NCBI GenBank assembly: GCA_023435325.1
Contig: JAEYRT010000237.1
Location: forward strand, 1 to 8,738
Reading direction: 5' to 3'
Source of the DNA: Pseudomonadota bacterium
GTDB lineage: Bacteria > Pseudomonadota > Gammaproteobacteria > Burkholderiales > Burkholderiaceae_C
DNA length: 8,738 nucleotides
Shown piece after piece: positions 5,464 through 8,738 of the stretch (within the stretch, counting starts at the first letter, position 1; each line of letters begins with the position of its first letter). The translations under genes were made by a program, and so were the position numbers. The notes under the pieces are model-generated. The model was not told the origin of the DNA. It worked only from the letters and a program-made list of their open reading frames with translations, and ran no database searches.

Positions 5464-6631
5464 CGGCAGATTGTGACGGATGCGCGATTGTCTGCAGTTT
5501 TTGGCCGATGGCCAATACGGCTGCGATATTGCGCGCTGTAGTGCGCACATTGCTTGCAGCGTCGCGCATGGCGTCTTCCAGGGTGCAGATGCGGCTGAGC
5601 ACGCTGGCGATGGCATCGATGCCGTGTGCATGCACCACATGCGCATTTGCCCCCAGGCTGCCTGCAATGCCGATCACGGGCACTCCGAGTTCGCGCGCCA
5701 CTGTCGCTACGCCCATGGGTGTTTTGCCGAAGATGGTTTGCTGGTCGATGCGGCCTTCGCCCGTGATGACCAGGCTGGCACCTTGTATGGCAGCATGCAG
5801 GCCCACAGTGTGGGCGATGATCTCGCAACCGGGTCGCAGGCGGCCCTTCAAGAAAGCCAGCATGGCTGCGCCCATGCCGCCAGCTGCGCCTGCACCTGCC
5901 ACGTGCTCCACTTCCAGGCCCATATCGCGCCGCACCACGGCGGCAAAGTGTTGGAGGTTGCGATCCAGCGTTTGCACCATTTCAGGGGTGGCGCCTTTTT
6001 GCGGGCCAAAGATGGCAGAAGCGCCGCGTGGCCCGGTCAAGGGGTTGTCCACATCGCAGGCCACATCTACCGTGCATGCCGCCAGACGCGCATCCAGACC
6101 CGACGCGTCGATATGCGCCAGTTGGGCCAGGGCGGCGCCACCATGGCCCAGAGCTTGTCCGGCAACATCAAGCAGCTGCACTCCCAACGCCTGTAGCATG
6201 CCTGCGCCACCGTCATTGGTGGCGCTGCCGCCGATGCCCAAAATCAGGTGACGCGCCCCGGTGTCGAGTGCGGCCCGGATCAGCTCGCCCGTGCCAAAGC
6301 TGGTGGTGATCTCCGGGTTGCGTTGAGCGGGTGGAACCAAGGCCAGACCACTGGCAGCAGCCATCTCGATCACGGCGGTACGGCCATCGCCGGTCAGTGC
6401 AAAAAAGCCTTGCACGGGCAGACCCAAAGGTCCTGTGACCTGGACTTCCATCATGCGTCCCCGCGTGGCTTCGACCATGGCCTGTACCGTACCTTCTCCG
6501 CCATCGGCCATGGGCAGCTTGAGGTATTGGGCCTCGGGAAAAACTTCCTTGAAACCCAGTTCAATCTGGGTGGCCACCTCCAGTGCAGACAGGCTTTCTT
6601 TGTAGGAGTCCGGGGCGATCACAATTTTCAT
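5459..6631 (-). CDS. garK: Glycerate 2-kinase (type I glycerate kinase family)
   Basis: The enzyme phosphorylates D-glycerate with ATP to 2-phosphoglycerate, feeding glycerate from glyoxylate, glucarate/galactarate or serine breakdown into lower glycolysis. The product has 390 residues (E. coli GarK about 381). Family blocks are visible in order: MKIVIAPDSYKESLSA at the N-terminus, PMADGGEGT (40-48), IGGSATNDGGAGMLQALG (133-150), CDVDNPLTGPRGA (192-204), FGPQKG (208-213), AGAAGGMGAA (247-256) and ITGEGRIDQQT (289-299). The ATG at 6631 is chosen because the family starts with this MKIVIAPDS motif; an in-frame TTG at 6673 would add 14 unsupported residues. A weak GGA precedes the ATG by 7 nt. 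No gcl, hyi, garR or transporter gene is adjacent, so the source of glycerate is unclear. It lies 106 nt behind the aminotransferase, with a hairpin between, and is bracketed by two copies of a 38-bp repeat. The symbol garK is by family; glxK would be equally valid. Confidence 0.92.
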   Translation of the reverse strand: MKIVIAPDSYKESLSALEVATQIELGFKEVFPEAQYLKLPMADGGEGTVQAMVEATRGRMMEVQVTGPLGLPVQGFFALTGDGRTAVIEMAAASGLALVPPAQRNPEITTSFGTGELIRAALDTGARHLILGIGGSATNDGGAGMLQALGVQLLDVAGQALGHGGAALAQLAHIDASGLDARLAACTVDVACDVDNPLTGPRGASAIFGPQKGATPEMVQTLDRNLQHFAAVVRRDMGLEVEHVAGAGAAGGMGAAMLAFLKGRLRPGCEIIAHTVGLHAAIQGASLVITGEGRIDQQTIFGKTPMGVATVARELGVPVIGIAGSLGANAHVVHAHGIDAIASVLSRICTLEDAMRDAASNVRTTARNIAAVLAIGQKLQTIAHPSQSAE

Positions 6632-6676
6632 GGCATGTTCCAGCGGAGAGGTAAAAGCAAAAGTATTGGGCAAACA

Positions 6677-6714
6677 ACAAGAAAGGGAGCGCGCAAGCAG
6701 CTCCCTTTTTCATT
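6677..6714 (-). terminator. Hairpin between the aminotransferase gene and garK
   Basis: AAAGGGAGC (6682-6690) pairs with GCTCCCTTT (6700-6708) around a 9-nt loop. Read on the - strand it lies about 24 nt after the aminotransferase stop and is followed by TTTCTTGTTG, a moderate U-tract, so it probably ends or attenuates the cysB-aminotransferase transcript before garK. Read on the + strand it has a better T-run, but no + strand gene precedes it. Confidence 0.65.
6677..6714 (+). repeat. 38-bp direct repeat, copy 2 (5' side of garK)
   Basis: This is the second copy of the element at 5426-5463, with 35 of 38 identical positions in the same orientation. Flanking sequence outside the 38 bp shows no similarity, which defines the element's borders. 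Together the copies bracket a 1.2-kb unit carrying only garK. Confidence 0.8.
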
Positions 6715-6737
6715 GTCTCTTCCGTGTCATGGAGCCG

Positions 6738-7919
6738 TCAGAGCTTGCGCAAACGCGCCAGGGCAGCATGCAGGGTTTCGTCGCGCTTGGCAAAGCAAAA
6801 GCGCACCACTTTTTGATCAAAGCCGTCGCCGTAGAACGCCGACAGCGGAATGGCTGCCACGCCGATCTCCTGAACCAGCCATTGGCAGAAGTCGGATTCG
6901 CTCAAGTCAGTGACGGCGGAGATATCCACGCACTGAAAGTAGGTGCCGGTGGTGGGCAGCAGCTTCAGACGAGTCTGGCGCAATCCATCGGCAAACAGAT
7001 CGCGTTTGCGCTGGTAGAAGGCGGAAAGCTCCAGATACGGGGCAGGATCGGCCATATAACTGGCCAGTCCCACTTGCATGGGCGTGTTCACCGTGAATAC
7101 ATTGAATTGGTGCACCTTGCGGAACTCGGCCATGAGTGCGGCAGGAGCGGCAACCGTGCCCACCTTCCAGCCGGTGACGTGGTAGGTTTTGCCAAAACTG
7201 GAGACGATGAAGGCCCGGGCTGCCAAGCCGGGAAAGCGCGCAGCGCTTTCATGCTGGGCACCGTCAAACACCATGTGCTCATACACCTCGTCACTGATGA
7301 GCAGCACATTGGTGGGTGCCAGCAGGGCTTCCAACTGACGCATTTCATCGGCAGTCCAGATGGTGGCACTGGGGTTGTGCGGTGTGTTGATGATGAGCAG
7401 GCGGGTCTTGGGGGTGATGGCGGCCGCGATTTTGGCAAAGTCCGGACGGAAGGTGATGGGCGTGAGCGGCACGCGCACGATCACGCCACCGGCCAGCTCG
7501 ATATTGGGGGCATAGCTGTCATAGCAGGGGTCGAGCACGATCACCTCGTCACCCGCGTGCACGGTGGCCAAGATGGCCGTCAGTATGGCCTGGGTGGCAC
7601 CGGCGGTGATGGTGATTTCGCTATTGGCATCGTAATGTTTGCCGTGCAGCGCTTCGATCTTGGTGGCCACGGCTTCGCGCAACTGCGGCATGCCGGGCAT
7701 GGGCGGATACTGGTTGTGACCGGCCTGCATGGCCGCTGTGACGGCATTCACCAATTTGGGATCGCAGTCGAAGTCCGGAAAACCCTGGCCCAGGTTGACG
7801 GCCTGGTGCTGGTTGGCCAGGGCCGACATGACGGAAAAAATTGTGGTGCCCACATTGGGCAGCTTGCTGGGAAAAACAGGAGTCACAGGTGTGGTCATGG
7901 CAAAAAAATGGGACGCCAT
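6738..7919 (-). CDS. PLP-dependent aminotransferase, methionine aminotransferase (YbdL-like)
   Basis: This is a class I/II (fold type I) aminotransferase of 393 residues. The best family match is the methionine/glutamine transaminase group (E. coli YbdL, 386 residues; kynurenine aminotransferase-like), which interconverts methionine and 4-methylthio-2-oxobutanoate. Seen in order: VNLGQGFPDFD (41-51), the tyrosine-containing NQYPPMPGMPQLREAVA (69-85), TAGATQAI (105-112), NTPHNPSATIW (178-188) with the cofactor-contacting N182, ISDEVYEHMVFDG (208-220) with D210 and Y213, the PLP lysine K244 in SSFGKTYHVTGWKVG, and R373 in VVRFCFAK for the substrate carboxylate. All key residues are present. Start 7919 is supported by GGGA 6 nt upstream; a second ATG seven codons in (7898) has no such site but would also fit the family. 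It begins 27 nt after the cysB-like gene, so the two are probably cotranscribed. Exact substrate is inferred. Confidence 0.88.
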   Translation of the reverse strand: MASHFFAMTTPVTPVFPSKLPNVGTTIFSVMSALANQHQAVNLGQGFPDFDCDPKLVNAVTAAMQAGHNQYPPMPGMPQLREAVATKIEALHGKHYDANSEITITAGATQAILTAILATVHAGDEVIVLDPCYDSYAPNIELAGGVIVRVPLTPITFRPDFAKIAAAITPKTRLLIINTPHNPSATIWTADEMRQLEALLAPTNVLLISDEVYEHMVFDGAQHESAARFPGLAARAFIVSSFGKTYHVTGWKVGTVAAPAALMAEFRKVHQFNVFTVNTPMQVGLASYMADPAPYLELSAFYQRKRDLFADGLRQTRLKLLPTTGTYFQCVDISAVTDLSESDFCQWLVQEIGVAAIPLSAFYGDGFDQKVVRFCFAKRDETLHAALARLRKL

Positions 7920-7946
7920 GTGGCATCCCGGTTTTGAGCAAGGAAA

Positions 7947-8738
7947 TTACAGTTCGTAGTCGTTCACATGGCCGCTCATGGCGCGCAGGATCAAGTCGCG
8001 TGAAAGGCGATCGCTCAGCGTTTCGGCAAATTTGTAAACAAAGTTGCGCAGGTAGGCGCCGCGCTTGAAAGCCACACGTGCCACGCTTTGTCCGAACAAA
8101 TGGCCCATGGGGCGCGACACCAGATCCTGTCCGTGGTCGTCACGCATGGCCATTTCGGCCACGATGCCGATACCCAGACCCAGGCGCACATAGGTCTTGA
8201 TCACGTCCGAGTCAATGGCCTCCAGCACGATGCGGGGCTCGATCTTGCGTGTGGCAAAGGCGGCATCCACCTTGCCGCGACCAGTGAAGGAGGGGTGGTA
8301 GGTGATCAGCGGTTCATTGGCCAGATCATCCAGGCCGATGCGCTCCTTGGTGGCCAGGGGATGACCCGACGGCACGACCAGCACGTGCTGCCATTCATAG
8401 CAGGGCAGGGTCACCAGGTCGGGGTAGTCGGCCAGCGACTCGGTGGCCATGCCCACTTCAGCCACTTCGTCCAGCACCATACGCGCCACTTCGTGGGGTG
8501 TAGCCTGGTGCAGGCTGATGTTGACCTTGGGATAGCTGCTGCGCAGCTTGGCCACTGCATGGGGCAGCACATAGCGCGCTTGGGTGTGGGTGGTGGCGAT
8601 GCTCAATGTGCCACTATCTTGGGCGCTGAACTGCTCGCCAATGCGCTTGAGGTTGCCCACTTCACGCATGATGAGTTCAATGCTTTTGAGCACATGCTGC
8701 CCGGGCTCGGTGATGCGTTTGAGGCGCTTGCCGTGACG
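7947..8738 (-). CDS. cysB: CysB-type LysR-family transcriptional regulator, C-terminal 263 residues
   Basis: CysB-type regulators activate sulfate uptake and cysteine synthesis genes in response to N-acetylserine/O-acetylserine and sulfur supply. The gene runs off the window, so the DNA-binding helix-turn-helix is almost entirely missing; the frame is open to the last base. The first visible residues, RHGKRLKRITEPGQHVL, match the segment just after the helix-turn-helix in CysB. The linker helix (IELIMREVGNLKRIGEQFS) follows, then the effector domain with SIATTHTQARYVLP, whose TTHTQARY motif holds the ligand-contacting Thr and Gln of CysB. Further CysB-like parts are VVPSGHPLA, PLITYHPSFTGRGKVD, EAIDSDVIKTYVRLGLGIGI and the C-terminal RDLILRAM. 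Cbl is a close paralog in enterics and cannot be fully excluded, but CysB is the form expected in betaproteobacteria. The aminotransferase follows after 27 nt. Confidence 0.88.
   Translation of the reverse strand, partial: RHGKRLKRITEPGQHVLKSIELIMREVGNLKRIGEQFSAQDSGTLSIATTHTQARYVLPHAVAKLRSSYPKVNISLHQATPHEVARMVLDEVAEVGMATESLADYPDLVTLPCYEWQHVLVVPSGHPLATKERIGLDDLANEPLITYHPSFTGRGKVDAAFATRKIEPRIVLEAIDSDVIKTYVRLGLGIGIVAEMAMRDDHGQDLVSRPMGHLFGQSVARVAFKRGAYLRNFVYKFAETLSDRLSRDLILRAMSGHVNDYEL

Noticed and set aside
5480..6251. Two overlapping + strand frames of about 240 codons opposite garK
   Set aside because: Their composition (Ala/Pro/Ser/Arg or His/Cys-rich) is typical of shadow frames; glycerate kinase motifs on the - strand explain the region.
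6630..7937. Long + strand open frame of 435 codons opposite the aminotransferase
   Set aside because: It is an antisense shadow caused by codon bias; the - strand protein has complete aminotransferase motifs, while the + strand product is Gly/His-rich and matches nothing known to me.
1..8738. A new defence, mobile or secondary-metabolism system
   Set aside because: All long genes are recognised housekeeping or metabolic genes; no transposase, integrase, toxin-antitoxin pair, CRISPR or biosynthetic cluster was seen.

Overview
The window looks like the chromosome of a betaproteobacterium of the family Comamonadaceae, most likely Comamonas or a close relative. This rests on gene order (purD-hemF-rsfS-rlmH-maf-rng), on protein sequences typical of that family, and on moderately high GC. 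No sequence search was run, so the genus is an inference.

Region 1 (1-4996, all + strand) is a conserved housekeeping string: the 3' end of purD (purine synthesis), hemF (aerobic heme synthesis), rsfS (ribosome silencing), rlmH (23S rRNA methylation), maf (nucleotide pyrophosphatase) and rng (RNase G). purD and hemF are tightly coupled. rsfS and rlmH form a second pair with its own candidate promoter and a strong terminator. maf has a candidate promoter, and rng follows it after 112 nt. Several of these products act on ribosomes or rRNA. The usual neighbour nadD, expected between hemF and rsfS, is absent; a 198-nt spacer with a terminator and a promoter takes its place.

Region 2 (4997-5463) is mostly noncoding. 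It holds one small gene for a 48-residue single-span membrane protein, an imperfect palindromic element, and a hairpin with a U-tract where the + strand genes meet the - strand genes.

Region 3 (5459-8738, all - strand) holds a glycerate 2-kinase, a methionine-type aminotransferase and the 3' part of a cysB-like LysR regulator. Transcription runs cysB, aminotransferase, glycerate kinase. The cysB-aminotransferase gap is only 27 nt, so these two are probably cotranscribed, which suggests a sulfur or amino-acid link. The kinase is bracketed by two near-identical 38-bp hairpin repeats in direct orientation.

No RNA genes, CRISPR arrays, insertion sequences, phage genes or defence genes were seen. 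This is an ordinary core-genome segment. The points most worth a second look are the missing nadD, the histone-H1-like tail on RsfS, the paired hairpin repeats and the unannotated-looking microprotein.
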